Part shown: positions 25,672 to 34,116 of the stretch, in pieces
Numbering within the stretch: the stretch's first letter is position 1
Layout of the letters: the number at the start of each line of letters is the position of its first letter
NCBI GenBank assembly: GCA_902729415.1
Contig: CACVCF010000334.1
Location: 1 to 64,000 of the forward strand
Reading direction: 5' to 3'
DNA length: 64,000 bases
Origin: Terasakiella magnetica
Lineage (GTDB): Bacteria > Pseudomonadota > Alphaproteobacteria > Rhodospirillales > Magnetospirillaceae
Made by a program: the position numbers and the translations under genes
The notes under the pieces: generated by a model
Database searches by the model: none
Told to the model about the DNA's origin: nothing
What the model saw: the letters and a program-made list of their open reading frames with translations, nothing else

Positions 25672-27000
25672 TTGGCGTGCAGTGTTCTGACCGGGGCGCT
25701 GGCCGGTTTGTTGTCAGCGCTGCTGGGCGCCGTTTTGCTCCGAAGCATCGTTGATCCCGCAATCCTGGTGATGCTGTTCGTGGGAAGCTGCGGCATGGGC
25801 GCCGCCTCTGGGGCTGCGCTGGCGCGGGTGATGGAGCGCCGTATGGCCGCCACCCTGCACGGGCGGATCACTGCGGCGATGCGTGAGGTCGAGCAGCGGA
25901 CCCAGAACCAGCTGAACAAGACAGAGCGGGTGGCGCAGCTGGGCTCGGCCACTCACGACCTCTCCACGGGGTGTTTGTCTTGGTCGGCGGAGTTTCATGC
26001 CATTCTCGGGATGGTTCCCGGCCAGTGCCAGCCTTCTGAAGCCCTTTTCCTCGACGCGATTCACTCCGCTGACCGGGAGCGGGTCGCCGACGCGCTTCAC
26101 CTTGCCGCCAGCCAGGGGCTGCGCATCGAGGAGGATTTCAGGGTCATCCGGCCCGATGGTCAGGTTCGCTCCCTGCATGGCTGGGCCGAAGGGGAACTGG
26201 CTGCCGACGGCTCCCTGCTGCGTTTTGATGCCACCATCCAAGACATCACAGAACGCAAGCGCCTGGAAGATGAACTCGACAGTCTGATCCGCGAATTGTG
26301 GCGTTCCAACGAGGAGTTGGAGGAATTTGCCTATGTGGCATCCCACGATCTGCGTCAGCCGCTCAGGGTGGTAGGCTCTTATGTTGTCCTGCTGGAAGAG
26401 GAACTCCAGGGTAATATTCAAGATGACGCCGCCGATTACATGGCTTTTGTCCGTGACGGTGTCCGGCGCATGGACTGCCTGATCACCGATCTGCTCACCT
26501 ATTCGCGGGTGGGGCGGACCACTGCCGATCTGCCGGTGTCGCTGGAGGGGGCCATTCTCGCCAGCCTTGGTGATCTTCAGATCGAGATTGAGGAATCCGC
26601 CGCCCGTATCGTCCTGCCCGACCGCCTGCCCATGGTCATGGGCGATGAAAGCGAGCTGGAACGCCTGTTTCTCAATCTGGTCGGCAATGCCATCAAATAC
26701 CGCCATGCCCAGCAACCGCCCGAGATTGTCATTGGGTGCGAGGATGCGGGCGAGGAATGGCTGATCACGGTGTCTGATAACGGCATTGGCATTCCTGACC
26801 GTCATGCGGATAGGGTCTTCGGTATTTTCCAGCGTCTGCACGCCCGCGACGAGTACGAGGGAACCGGTGTCGGACTAGCCATCTGCAAGAAAATTGTCGA
26901 ACGTCATGGCGGCTATATCCGGGTTGAGCCTGACCGGGCGGCGGGGACCACCATCGCCTTGACGTGGCCCAAGATGCGTACCACTTCAGATGATGGTTGA
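25672..27000 (+). CDS. Membrane histidine kinase (PAS-HisKA-HATPase)
   Basis: The frame is open from 25582, and TTG at 25672 is the most likely start, so the N-terminus is uncertain. Two short hydrophobic helices (about residues 3-45) are followed by a coil, a PAS domain (about 80-195, ending DITERKRLEDEL), the phosphoacceptor helix ASHDLRQPLR and an ATPase domain with NAIKYR, DNGIGIPDRH and GTGVGLAICKKIVERHGG. The kinase core resembles the phytochrome-like/bacteriophytochrome kinases that signal to single-domain receivers. A stand-alone receiver gene follows 96 bases later, which suggests a matched pair. Confidence 0.85.
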   Translation: MACSVLTGALAGLLSALLGAVLLRSIVDPAILVMLFVGSCGMGAASGAALARVMERRMAATLHGRITAAMREVEQRTQNQLNKTERVAQLGSATHDLSTGCLSWSAEFHAILGMVPGQCQPSEALFLDAIHSADRERVADALHLAASQGLRIEEDFRVIRPDGQVRSLHGWAEGELAADGSLLRFDATIQDITERKRLEDELDSLIRELWRSNEELEEFAYVASHDLRQPLRVVGSYVVLLEEELQGNIQDDAADYMAFVRDGVRRMDCLITDLLTYSRVGRTTADLPVSLEGAILASLGDLQIEIEESAARIVLPDRLPMVMGDESELERLFLNLVGNAIKYRHAQQPPEIVIGCEDAGEEWLITVSDNGIGIPDRHADRVFGIFQRLHARDEYEGTGVGLAICKKIVERHGGYIRVEPDRAAGTTIALTWPKMRTTSDDG

Positions 27001-27096
27001 TGGCAAAGGGCTTGCTCTATCCGAATATTTTGGACAGGCTCTTAATGTAAGCCACAGGCTGATAACTTTTGGTTGTGGAATGGGTAGACGGAGGCG

Positions 27097-27534
27097 ATGG
27101 TGAGCGAGAAGAGCAGCCATGATGTTCTGCTGGTGGAGGACGATCCTGGTGATGCCGGGCTGGTCCGTATTGCCATCCGCCGATCCCGACACACCTGCCG
27201 CTTGCATCATGTCAAGGATGGCGACGAGGCCATGGCCTTCCTGCGGCGGAACGGCGGCCACCACGAAGCGCCACGCCCGGATCTGGTTCTGCTCGATCTC
27301 AACCTTCCCGGCCGTTCGGGGCATGAGGTCTTGGAAGAGATCCGGTCCGATCTCGGCCTTCGCACCATCCCCGTAGTGATCTTGTCCACCTCGGGGGCCG
27401 AGCGCGATATCAAGAAAGCCTATTCCCTGGGGGCCAGCAGCTACGTTTCCAAGCCCATGGATGTGGAGGCTTTTACCGCCGCCATCCACTCCATCGAGGA
27501 TTTCTGGTTCGGAACGGCCCAACTCCCTGCATGA
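27097..27534 (+). CDS. Single-domain response regulator (Rcp1-like)
   Basis: The 145-residue receiver shows LLVEDDPGDAGLVRIA, the phospho-Asp in DLVLLDLNLPGRSG and the conserved Lys in YVSKPMD. The N-terminal VEDDPGD and NLPG forms are typical of Rcp1-type regulators served by phytochrome-like kinases. It sits between two kinases and overlaps the next gene by 4 bases. It has no output domain, so it probably relays phosphate. Confidence 0.9.
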   Translation: MVSEKSSHDVLLVEDDPGDAGLVRIAIRRSRHTCRLHHVKDGDEAMAFLRRNGGHHEAPRPDLVLLDLNLPGRSGHEVLEEIRSDLGLRTIPVVILSTSGAERDIKKAYSLGASSYVSKPMDVEAFTAAIHSIEDFWFGTAQLPA

Positions 27535-29450
27535 TCGCACCGATCCGCGTTCTTTTGCTCGAAGATGATCCCGCCGACGCCCGGTTGGTGGGGCAGATGC
27601 TGCGCCGGGTCAAGACCACGCCCTTCGAGGTGACCTGGGTCGGGCGTCTGGCCCAGGCGGTGGAGCGTCTCAGTGAACTCCCCCTGGCCTTCGATGTGGT
27701 TCTGGCCGATCTCGGTCTGCCCGATTCCGCCGGGATGGCGACGCTCAACACCTTGACCGAACTGGCGCCTCAGCTTCCCGTAGTGGTGCTGACCGGCAAC
27801 GACGATGATGCCGTGGCGCTGGAAGCCCTGAAGCGGGGGGCACAGGATTATCTGGTCAAGGGCATCGGTGACGGCTTCATCCTGTCGCGGGTGGTGCGCT
27901 ATGCCATCGAGCGCAAAATCGGTGAGGAGGTGTTGCGTGAGGCGCGCGATACCGCCGAACAGGCCGCCCGCGCCAAATCGGTCTTCCTCGCCATGATGGG
28001 GCATGAAATCCGCACCCCGCTTAATGGTGTGCTGGGCATGGCGCGGTTGCTGATGGAAACCCCCATCAATCACCTTCAGCGCTCTTATGTCGAGACGCTG
28101 GTATCGTCGGGGGAATTGCTGCTGGGGTTGGTCAATGACGTGCTTGATTTCGCCCGCCTGGACGCCAGCGGTATGACGTTGGAGCACCAGCCCTTCGATC
28201 TGGCTGATTCTGTTGATGAAGTCCGTATGGTCCTGGCATCGCGGGCGGCGGAGAAGGGCCTGATCCTGACCTGCACCTTTGCCCCCGGAATCCATGATTG
28301 GGTCGAGGGCGACCGCCTGCGGCTGCGGCAGATTCTGTTTAATCTGGTGGGCAACGCCATCAAGTTCACCGACCGGGGAGGGATTGTTATCTCGGTGTCG
28401 CCGCTGGCGGTGGGCGGACCAGAGCAATGGTTGCGTTTTGCCGTCACCGATACCGGGATCGGCATCCCGCCCGAGGTTCACGACAAGCTGTTTACCGAGT
28501 TCTGGCAAGGCGAAAGCGGCGCCGACCGGCGCTTTGCCGGGGCTGGGCTGGGGCTGGCCATCTGTAAACGCCTTACCACCTTGATGGGTGGCGAGATCGG
28601 ATGTGACAGCAAACCCGGCTTCGGCAGCGTCTTCCGGGTGGATATTCCGCTGCCGGAATCCCAGGCCGAGCGCAAGTGCCGCGACGATGTCACCGCTCTG
28701 CCCGCCATCGGCCCCTGTCGGATTCTTCTGGTGGACGATAACGAGGTCAATCGGGCGGTGGCTGCCGGTCTGCTGGAGCAGCGCGGCCATTGCGTGGTTT
28801 CGGCCAATGACGGCTTTGAAGCGGTAGAGGCGGCGCGGTCTGGTGGCTTTGATCTGGTTTTGCTTGATATGCGCATGCCTGGCATGGATGGGATCGAGAC
28901 CGCGACCGCCATCCGTGCCTTGCCCGGCTTGGCCGGGGCGGTCCCCATCTATCTGCTGACCGCCAATCCGGTGCGGGAGGACGAGCGGCGGTGGCGCGAG
29001 GCGGGGATCGCCGGATGTCTGGGTAAGCCGTTTAGGGTGGATGATCTTGGCCGCCTCCTGGCCGAAAGCGCTTTGGCCTTACCGCCTGCCGCTTCGGATG
29101 AAGCCGGGTTGGTGGCTTTGACCGATCTCCTGTCCGATCAGCGTGACTTGGGGCGTGACCGCATGATTGGGTTGGTGGATCTGTTCAAGCGCTCTTCGTC
29201 CGCTGATCTGGATGCCGTGCTGACCCACGCCCGCGAGGGGCGGAGGGCAGAGGTAGCCCAGGTGGTCCATCGCATGGCCAGTGCCGCCTCCAGCTTGCAT
29301 CTGGGGCCACTGGCCGCGTCCTGCCGGTCCCTGGAGGATGCTGCACGGGCAGAAAAGTCCGGTCTGGCGGTCGAGGCCGAGGGCCTGGCCGATCTGTGGC
29401 GGCGGTCGCTGAAGGCACTGGGCGCGGCGCTGGATCTATCCGACGGTTAG
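27531..29450 (+). CDS. Hybrid kinase REC-HisKA-HATPase-REC-HPt
   Basis: The 639-residue cytoplasmic protein starts with a receiver (Asp60 in VVLADLGLPDS), then a HisKA helix with GHEIRTPLNG (His158), an ATPase (NAIKFT, DTGIGIPPE, GAGLGLAICKRL), a second receiver (Asp446 in VLLDMRMPGMDG) and a C-terminal HPt domain (His580 in VVHRMASAASS). All phosphorelay residues are present. A receiver at the N-terminus instead of a sensor suggests it is fed by the upstream kinase, perhaps through the receiver protein. ATGA overlap couples it to the preceding gene. Confidence 0.88.
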   Translation: MIAPIRVLLLEDDPADARLVGQMLRRVKTTPFEVTWVGRLAQAVERLSELPLAFDVVLADLGLPDSAGMATLNTLTELAPQLPVVVLTGNDDDAVALEALKRGAQDYLVKGIGDGFILSRVVRYAIERKIGEEVLREARDTAEQAARAKSVFLAMMGHEIRTPLNGVLGMARLLMETPINHLQRSYVETLVSSGELLLGLVNDVLDFARLDASGMTLEHQPFDLADSVDEVRMVLASRAAEKGLILTCTFAPGIHDWVEGDRLRLRQILFNLVGNAIKFTDRGGIVISVSPLAVGGPEQWLRFAVTDTGIGIPPEVHDKLFTEFWQGESGADRRFAGAGLGLAICKRLTTLMGGEIGCDSKPGFGSVFRVDIPLPESQAERKCRDDVTALPAIGPCRILLVDDNEVNRAVAAGLLEQRGHCVVSANDGFEAVEAARSGGFDLVLLDMRMPGMDGIETATAIRALPGLAGAVPIYLLTANPVREDERRWREAGIAGCLGKPFRVDDLGRLLAESALALPPAASDEAGLVALTDLLSDQRDLGRDRMIGLVDLFKRSSSADLDAVLTHAREGRRAEVAQVVHRMASAASSLHLGPLAASCRSLEDAARAEKSGLAVEAEGLADLWRRSLKALGAALDLSDG

Positions 29451-30386
29451 AACGATCTTGCCCCGGACATGCCCCAGTTTGTTGCGGTCCAGGGCTTCGA
29501 CAGCGCGGGTCAGCGGCATTTCCTCGATGTCCGGTGCCTTGAGAATGCCGGATTCCACCAGACCGGCCAGATGGCGCAGATGCTCGCCATTGGGTTGGAC
29601 AAAGACGTATTTGACTCGGATGTTCCGGCGCTCGCCCTCGGCCTTGTCGGTGGCATCGGTGATGGAAACCAGGATGCCTCCAGCCTTCACCGTCTCGTAG
29701 CTGCGCTTGAGGACTTCGCCCCCGACAGTGCCGAACGCCATATCGACTCCTTCGGGGGCGATACGGCGCACCGCCGCGACAAAATCCTCGGCACTGTAAT
29801 CAATGACGTGATCGGCCCCCAGACTACGCACATAGTCATGATTGGCGGCGCTGGCGGTGGAGATCACCGTGGCTCCCGCCCACTTGGCCATGGGAACGGC
29901 AAAGCCGCCGACGCCACCGGCTCCGGCATGGATCAGCACGATCTGGCCGGGGCGGATGGCGGCGACCTGGAACAGCGATTGCCAGGCGGTCAGTCCGGCC
30001 AGGGGAAGGGTGGAGGCTTCGGAAAAACTCATGCTGGCGGGCATGGGGGCGACAGCCTCGGCAGTCATGGTCACGTATTCGGCATAGGTACCCCATTGGA
30101 TCACCGGCTTGCGGCAGAAGGACCATACCCGGTCGCCGATGGCAAAGTCGGTGACGCCGTCTCCCACTGCTGCCACGGTTCCCGCCGCGTCCCAGCCGGG
30201 GATCAGGGGGAACTGGGGCGGAAACAGCCGCGCCAGCGCCCCCTCGCAGATCTTCCAGTCCACCGGGTTGACGCTGGTGGCGCGGACGCGGATCAGAACT
30301 TCGCCGGGAGCGGGAGACGGGGTCGCTACCTCATCCCACCGAAGGGTCGAGGCGGCGCCGAATCCGTCGAGCACCATGGCCTTCAT
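29436..30386 (-). CDS. Quinone-oxidoreductase/zinc-less alcohol-dehydrogenase-like NADP(H) oxidoreductase
   Basis: The 316-residue MDR protein shows the GroES-like domain (VNPVDWKICEGAL, PGWDAAGTVAAVGDGV) and a Rossmann fold with LIHAGAGGVGGFAVPMAKW. The structural and catalytic zinc ligands of classical alcohol dehydrogenases are missing, which matches the NADPH:quinone oxidoreductase branch. The start at 30386 overlaps the CoA-ligase stop by 4 bases, so it is co-translated with it. Reduction of an enone or quinone intermediate is a guess. The 3-prime end overlaps the end of the converging hybrid-kinase gene by 15 bases. Confidence 0.85.
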   Translation of the reverse strand: MKAMVLDGFGAASTLRWDEVATPSPAPGEVLIRVRATSVNPVDWKICEGALARLFPPQFPLIPGWDAAGTVAAVGDGVTDFAIGDRVWSFCRKPVIQWGTYAEYVTMTAEAVAPMPASMSFSEASTLPLAGLTAWQSLFQVAAIRPGQIVLIHAGAGGVGGFAVPMAKWAGATVISTASAANHDYVRSLGADHVIDYSAEDFVAAVRRIAPEGVDMAFGTVGGEVLKRSYETVKAGGILVSITDATDKAEGERRNIRVKYVFVQPNGEHLRHLAGLVESGILKAPDIEEMPLTRAVEALDRNKLGHVRGKIVLTVG

Positions 30387-31891
30387 ATGGCGGCCCCCTC
30401 CTGGCGCAGCTTGAAGCGTTGGACTTTGCCGGTGGCGGTGCGGGGGATGGCTTCGAGGAAGCGGACATTGCGGGGGCATTTGAAGATGGCGAGCTTGCCT
30501 CGCAGGGTCTCGACGATGCGGGTCTCCAAAGTGGGTTCATGCTCGCCGACTTCGGCGACGGCGTAAAGCACCAGCCGGATCAGGCCGTCCTCGTTGGGAA
30601 TGCCCACCGCCACCGCGTCGGCGACGCCGGGAACACACAGCGCAGCCTCTTCCACTTCCGAGGGGCTGACCCACTGGCCCGAGACCTTGATCATGTCGTC
30701 GGAGCGGCCCTGCGGGCTCCACCAGCCTTCGGAATCGAAGGCGAATACATCGCCGGTTTTCCACCAGCCGTCGCGCAGAACCCGCTGGGTGATGTCGGGG
30801 CGATTGTGGTAGCGGTGGAACAGCGAGCCCATGCGCACCCACAGATCGCCGGTAGTGTCGGGGGTGGTGATGATCTCGCCGGTGGGTGAGCGCAACTGCA
30901 CCTCGGCCCAGGGCAGGGGCTTACCGCAGGCGCCGGGCTTGAACGCCGTCGGGGTTCCGGCGATGAACAAGAACAGTGCCTCGGTAGCGCCGATGCCTTC
31001 CAGCATGATGGCGCCGGTCTCTTCCATCCAGCGGCGGCACAGGTCGGCGGGCAGGTTCTCGCCCGCCGAGACCCAGGTGCGGACGGCACGGAACGCCTCG
31101 GTGGAGGCGGCGCCGTCCTTCAGCAGCAGGCGGTACAGCGACGGCACCGACAACACCACTTTGGGCCGGGTACGGGTGATGACCTCGGCGGTGGCGGCGG
31201 CGTCGGGCCAGCCGCGATGCAAGACCAAAGTGGCGCCGCAGCGCAAGCCGCCGATCAGACAATGCCCCAGGGGATAGGCGAAGAACAGCTTGGAGGTGGA
31301 GAAAATGCGGTCACCGGGCAGGATGCCCAGATTCTCCCGCACATGCCGTTCACCCAGCGCAATGGAGGCGTGGGCATGGACGGCGCCCTTGGGCTGGCCG
31401 GTGGTGCCCGAGGTGTACATCCACAAGGCGGCGTCGTCGGGTGCCATGTCGGCGGATATCAGGGTGTCGGAGGCCGTAGCCAGCAGAGGGGCGAAATCGC
31501 TGTTGGTGATCATGCGGGCGGTGCTGTGGGCCATGGCCACCGCGTCCTTGGCCAGATCCAGCAGCGCATCTTCCACCAGCAGCAGCGGCGAGCCGCTGTC
31601 GGCGAAGGCATGGGCCAGATCCTTGGTGGCGAGGCGGGTGTTGAGCGCCACCGGCACCAGCCCGGCCTTCATGGCGCCGAGATAGGCGGCGACCAGTTCG
31701 GGGCTGTCGTCGAGCAGCAGCAATACGGGCTGTTGGCGTTGCAGACCGAGGCCGAGCATGGCATTGCCATAGCGGCAGACCAGCCGGTTCAGCTCGGTAT
31801 AGGTGAGAGTGGTCTCGCCGCAGACGATGGCGAGCTGATCGCCGCGACCGGCGGCTAGATTGGGGCCAAGAATCTCATCCGCACCATTCAC
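30383..31891 (-). CDS. Benzoate-CoA-ligase-family acyl-CoA synthetase
   Basis: The GTG at 31891 is chosen because GGGAGAG lies just upstream; the in-frame TTG further out has no such site. The 502-residue enzyme has MYTSGTTGQPKGAVHAH, FSTSKLFFAYPLGH, YRLLLKDGA and DDMIKVSGQWVSPSEVE, and ends at PRTATGKVQRFKLR. STSKLFFAYPLG is characteristic of the benzoate/4-hydroxybenzoate-CoA ligase branch. It would activate an aromatic or related acid with ATP and CoA. Its neighbours, a Liv-type binding protein and a GntR/FCD regulator, fit uptake and activation of such an acid. The exact substrate is unknown. Confidence 0.85.
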   Translation of the reverse strand: MNGADEILGPNLAAGRGDQLAIVCGETTLTYTELNRLVCRYGNAMLGLGLQRQQPVLLLLDDSPELVAAYLGAMKAGLVPVALNTRLATKDLAHAFADSGSPLLLVEDALLDLAKDAVAMAHSTARMITNSDFAPLLATASDTLISADMAPDDAALWMYTSGTTGQPKGAVHAHASIALGERHVRENLGILPGDRIFSTSKLFFAYPLGHCLIGGLRCGATLVLHRGWPDAAATAEVITRTRPKVVLSVPSLYRLLLKDGAASTEAFRAVRTWVSAGENLPADLCRRWMEETGAIMLEGIGATEALFLFIAGTPTAFKPGACGKPLPWAEVQLRSPTGEIITTPDTTGDLWVRMGSLFHRYHNRPDITQRVLRDGWWKTGDVFAFDSEGWWSPQGRSDDMIKVSGQWVSPSEVEEAALCVPGVADAVAVGIPNEDGLIRLVLYAVAEVGEHEPTLETRIVETLRGKLAIFKCPRNVRFLEAIPRTATGKVQRFKLRQEGAAI

Positions 31892-31925
31892 GGCGTCTCT
31901 CCCAACAAAAAATCCACACAAAGAA

Positions 31926-31956
31926 AATCGCGCCGTGCAAGATGCACGGCGCGATT
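31926..31956 (-). terminator. Terminator between the binding-protein and CoA-ligase genes
   Basis: A perfect 14-bp stem (AATCGCGCCGTGCA/TGCACGGCGCGATT) with loop AGA is followed on the minus strand by TTTCTTTG. It lies 10 bases past the binding-protein stop. Partial read-through would explain a highly expressed binding protein with weaker downstream enzymes. Confidence 0.85.
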
Positions 31957-31966
31957 CATCAGGCGT

Positions 31967-33118
31967 TTAGTCCACCAGGACCCAATCGCCGTTCTTGATT
32001 TCCAGCATATGGAAGGCATCGAGGCCGAGGCCCAGATGGTCGGTGGGAGACATGTTGACCACACCGGCGGTCCCCACATAGCCCTTGGTGGTTTCGAGGG
32101 CTTCGCGCACCTTGGCCTTATCGGTGGTGCCTGCGCGCTTGATGGCGTCCAGCGCCAGCATCAGGCCGTCATAGCCATGACCGGCCAGAGTGTTGACATC
32201 GCTCTTGTAGCGACCCTCGAATTCCTTCTTGAACTCGGAGACCAGGGGCTTCTGGGCGTCGTTGGCGGCCAGCTGCTCCGGCGCGGCCAGGGCTCCGGCG
32301 GGCAGGCGCATGCCGTCGGCGGCGGTTCCCACCAGCTTCAGGAACTCCTTCGAAGCGACGCCGTGCGACTGATAGACCGGGACGGTAAAGCCCAGCTGCT
32401 TGATGTTCTTGGTGACGACGGCGGGGCCGTTGCCGGTGCCGAAGACGAACAGAGCCTGCATGCCGGTGGCGCCGCGGATCTTGGTCAACTGGGCGGTGAC
32501 GTCGGGGTCCTTGGGGGAATAAACCTCATCGGCGATGATCTCGACGCCGTACTTGGACGCCAGGGCCACGGTCTGGTCATGGCCGGATTTGCCGAAGCCC
32601 ACATTCTCCGACAAGATGCCGACCTTGGTGAAGCCGCGCTTCTTCATGTCGCCCAGAACCTTTTCGGCGGCCATTTTGTCGGTCTGGGGAACCTTGAAGG
32701 TCCACTTCCTGACCGGCTCGACGATGCCGACACCGCCGCCCATGGACACGTAGGGGATCTGAGCCCGTTCGATCAGCCCCAGTACCGCCATGCTGGTCGG
32801 CGTGCCCGAACCACCGATGATGATGTCCACTTTATCGTTTTCGATCATACGCTTGACGAAGGTGGTCGCCTTTTCCGGTTCCGAACCGTCGTCATAGGTG
32901 ATCAGTGTAACCTTGCGTCCCAGAATGCCGCCCTGGGCATTCACCTTCTCGATGAGAAGGTCGAGGGTCTTCTTCTCGGGGTCGCCCATTAGCGACATGA
33001 CGCCGGTGACGGACAGGAACGCGCCAACCTTGATGTCATCCGCGGCCTTGACTGGCGCAGTGGTGGACATACCAACCGTAATCGCCAGGGCAGCCCCAGC
33101 CATACGCTTCCAATTCAT
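31967..33118 (-). CDS. Liv-type ABC transporter substrate-binding protein
   Basis: The 383-residue protein begins with a signal peptide (cleavage after about residue 25, ...APVKAADD) and continues as a type I periplasmic binding protein (VGAFLSVTGVMSLMGD, LIEKVNAQGGILGRKV, IIGGSGTPTSMAV, GYDGLMLALDAIKRAG). This family feeds LivHMGF transporters with branched-chain amino acids, amides or aromatic acids. GGGAGGAATCAC precedes the ATG. No permease genes adjoin it, but a liv operon without its own binding protein lies 7 kb to the right. The divergent GntR/FCD gene probably controls it. Confidence 0.9.
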   Translation of the reverse strand: MNWKRMAGAALAITVGMSTTAPVKAADDIKVGAFLSVTGVMSLMGDPEKKTLDLLIEKVNAQGGILGRKVTLITYDDGSEPEKATTFVKRMIENDKVDIIIGGSGTPTSMAVLGLIERAQIPYVSMGGGVGIVEPVRKWTFKVPQTDKMAAEKVLGDMKKRGFTKVGILSENVGFGKSGHDQTVALASKYGVEIIADEVYSPKDPDVTAQLTKIRGATGMQALFVFGTGNGPAVVTKNIKQLGFTVPVYQSHGVASKEFLKLVGTAADGMRLPAGALAAPEQLAANDAQKPLVSEFKKEFEGRYKSDVNTLAGHGYDGLMLALDAIKRAGTTDKAKVREALETTKGYVGTAGVVNMSPTDHLGLGLDAFHMLEIKNGDWVLVD

Positions 33119-33161
33119 GTGATTCCTCCCAATGGGTGTTCGGGCGTTTCGCCTTCGTATC

Positions 33162-33179
33162 TCGGTATAATAGTACCGA
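33162..33179. promoter_or_regulatory. Operator candidate TCGGTA-N6-TACCGA for the GntR regulator
   Basis: A perfect 6+6 inverted repeat with a TATAAT-like centre lies 44 bases upstream of the binding-protein start and 146 bases from the divergent GntR start. FCD-type GntR regulators often bind short palindromes with GGTA/TACC halves. Confidence 0.55.
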
Positions 33180-33324
33180 ATTGCGCATAAGAAAAGACCT
33201 ACCGTAACAGCTCGTCGTCATGGCTGTATCACAATGCTACAGCCGTCGGGGGTGGGCTGTCTTGACGGCTTATGGCGCAAAGCGCACCATCGGAAAATAA
33301 GTCGGATTGTGACGGGGGAGAGGG

Positions 33325-34050
33325 ATGGCGGACGCTCCTGGCCGCGTGAGGAAAGGGGGAGGGCGGGTGTCGGAGCAGGTGGCCGACCGGCTGCTGGCCC
33401 GTATCGCCTCAGGGGAATGGGGGCCGGGGCATCGCCTTCCCGGCGAACGCCAATTGGCCGAGGAGATGGGGGTCAGCCGTGTTTCCATCCGCGCCGCCAT
33501 GCAAAGCCTCAAGACCCAGGGGCTTCTGGACGCGGTGCAAGGCGGTGGCACCCGCGTGATCGCCTCTGCCGCCGCCATGGATCCGGGGCTTTTGGATCTG
33601 GTGCGGGTCAGCCGCGACAATCTGCACGATCTGGCGGAAATCCGCTCCATCATCGAGGCCTGGGCGGCGGGCCGAGCGGCCCACAACCGGACTGATGCCG
33701 ATCTGGCCGAACTGGGCGAGATCATGGCGGCGACCGAGGCCGACATCATGCGCGGCCAGCACAAAACGGAAAACGACATCCGTTTTCACCTCGCCATCGC
33801 CAAGGCCTCGCAAAGCGGCATCTATCTCCAGATTGTGGCGATCATCCGCGGTATTTTGCGGGAGATGGTCGAGTATCATCGCTATGAGTTGTTTCCCACC
33901 CGCGAAGATGACCTGATGATCCTCAGGCAGCACCAAGCTATTTTCGAGGGCATCAAGGCCAGCGATCCAACGGCGGCCGAAGAGGCCATGCGCGCCCATC
34001 TCGGCTGGGTTCTGGCGCGCTACACAGGGCAGAAAGCGGAAAATTCATAG
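33325..34050 (+). CDS. GntR-family regulator with FCD domain
   Basis: The 241-residue protein has a winged helix at residues 14-75 (VADRLLARIASGEWGPGHRLPGERQLAEEMGVSR) and an all-helical FCD ligand domain. The FCD histidines for the metal site are visible in DIRFHLAIAKAS, HQAIFEGIKA and MRAHLGWV. FCD regulators commonly sense organic acids or sugar acids. Divergent placement from the binding protein and CoA ligase suggests it responds to their substrate or its CoA ester. Confidence 0.88.
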   Translation: MADAPGRVRKGGGRVSEQVADRLLARIASGEWGPGHRLPGERQLAEEMGVSRVSIRAAMQSLKTQGLLDAVQGGGTRVIASAAAMDPGLLDLVRVSRDNLHDLAEIRSIIEAWAAGRAAHNRTDADLAELGEIMAATEADIMRGQHKTENDIRFHLAIAKASQSGIYLQIVAIIRGILREMVEYHRYELFPTREDDLMILRQHQAIFEGIKASDPTAAEEAMRAHLGWVLARYTGQKAENS

Positions 34051-34083
34051 CTGTATGGGTGGATCGCCGTCATGCCTCTGTTA

Positions 34084-34100
34084 TGCTGTCGATGACAGCA
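34084..34100. promoter_or_regulatory. Inverted repeat TGCTGTC-GAT-GACAGCA upstream of pyk
   Basis: Seven-base arms flank GAT, 16 bases before the pyruvate kinase start and just before its ribosome site. It may be an operator or a small RNA hairpin. Confidence 0.35.
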
Positions 34101-34116
34101 ATAAAGAGGATTTGTG

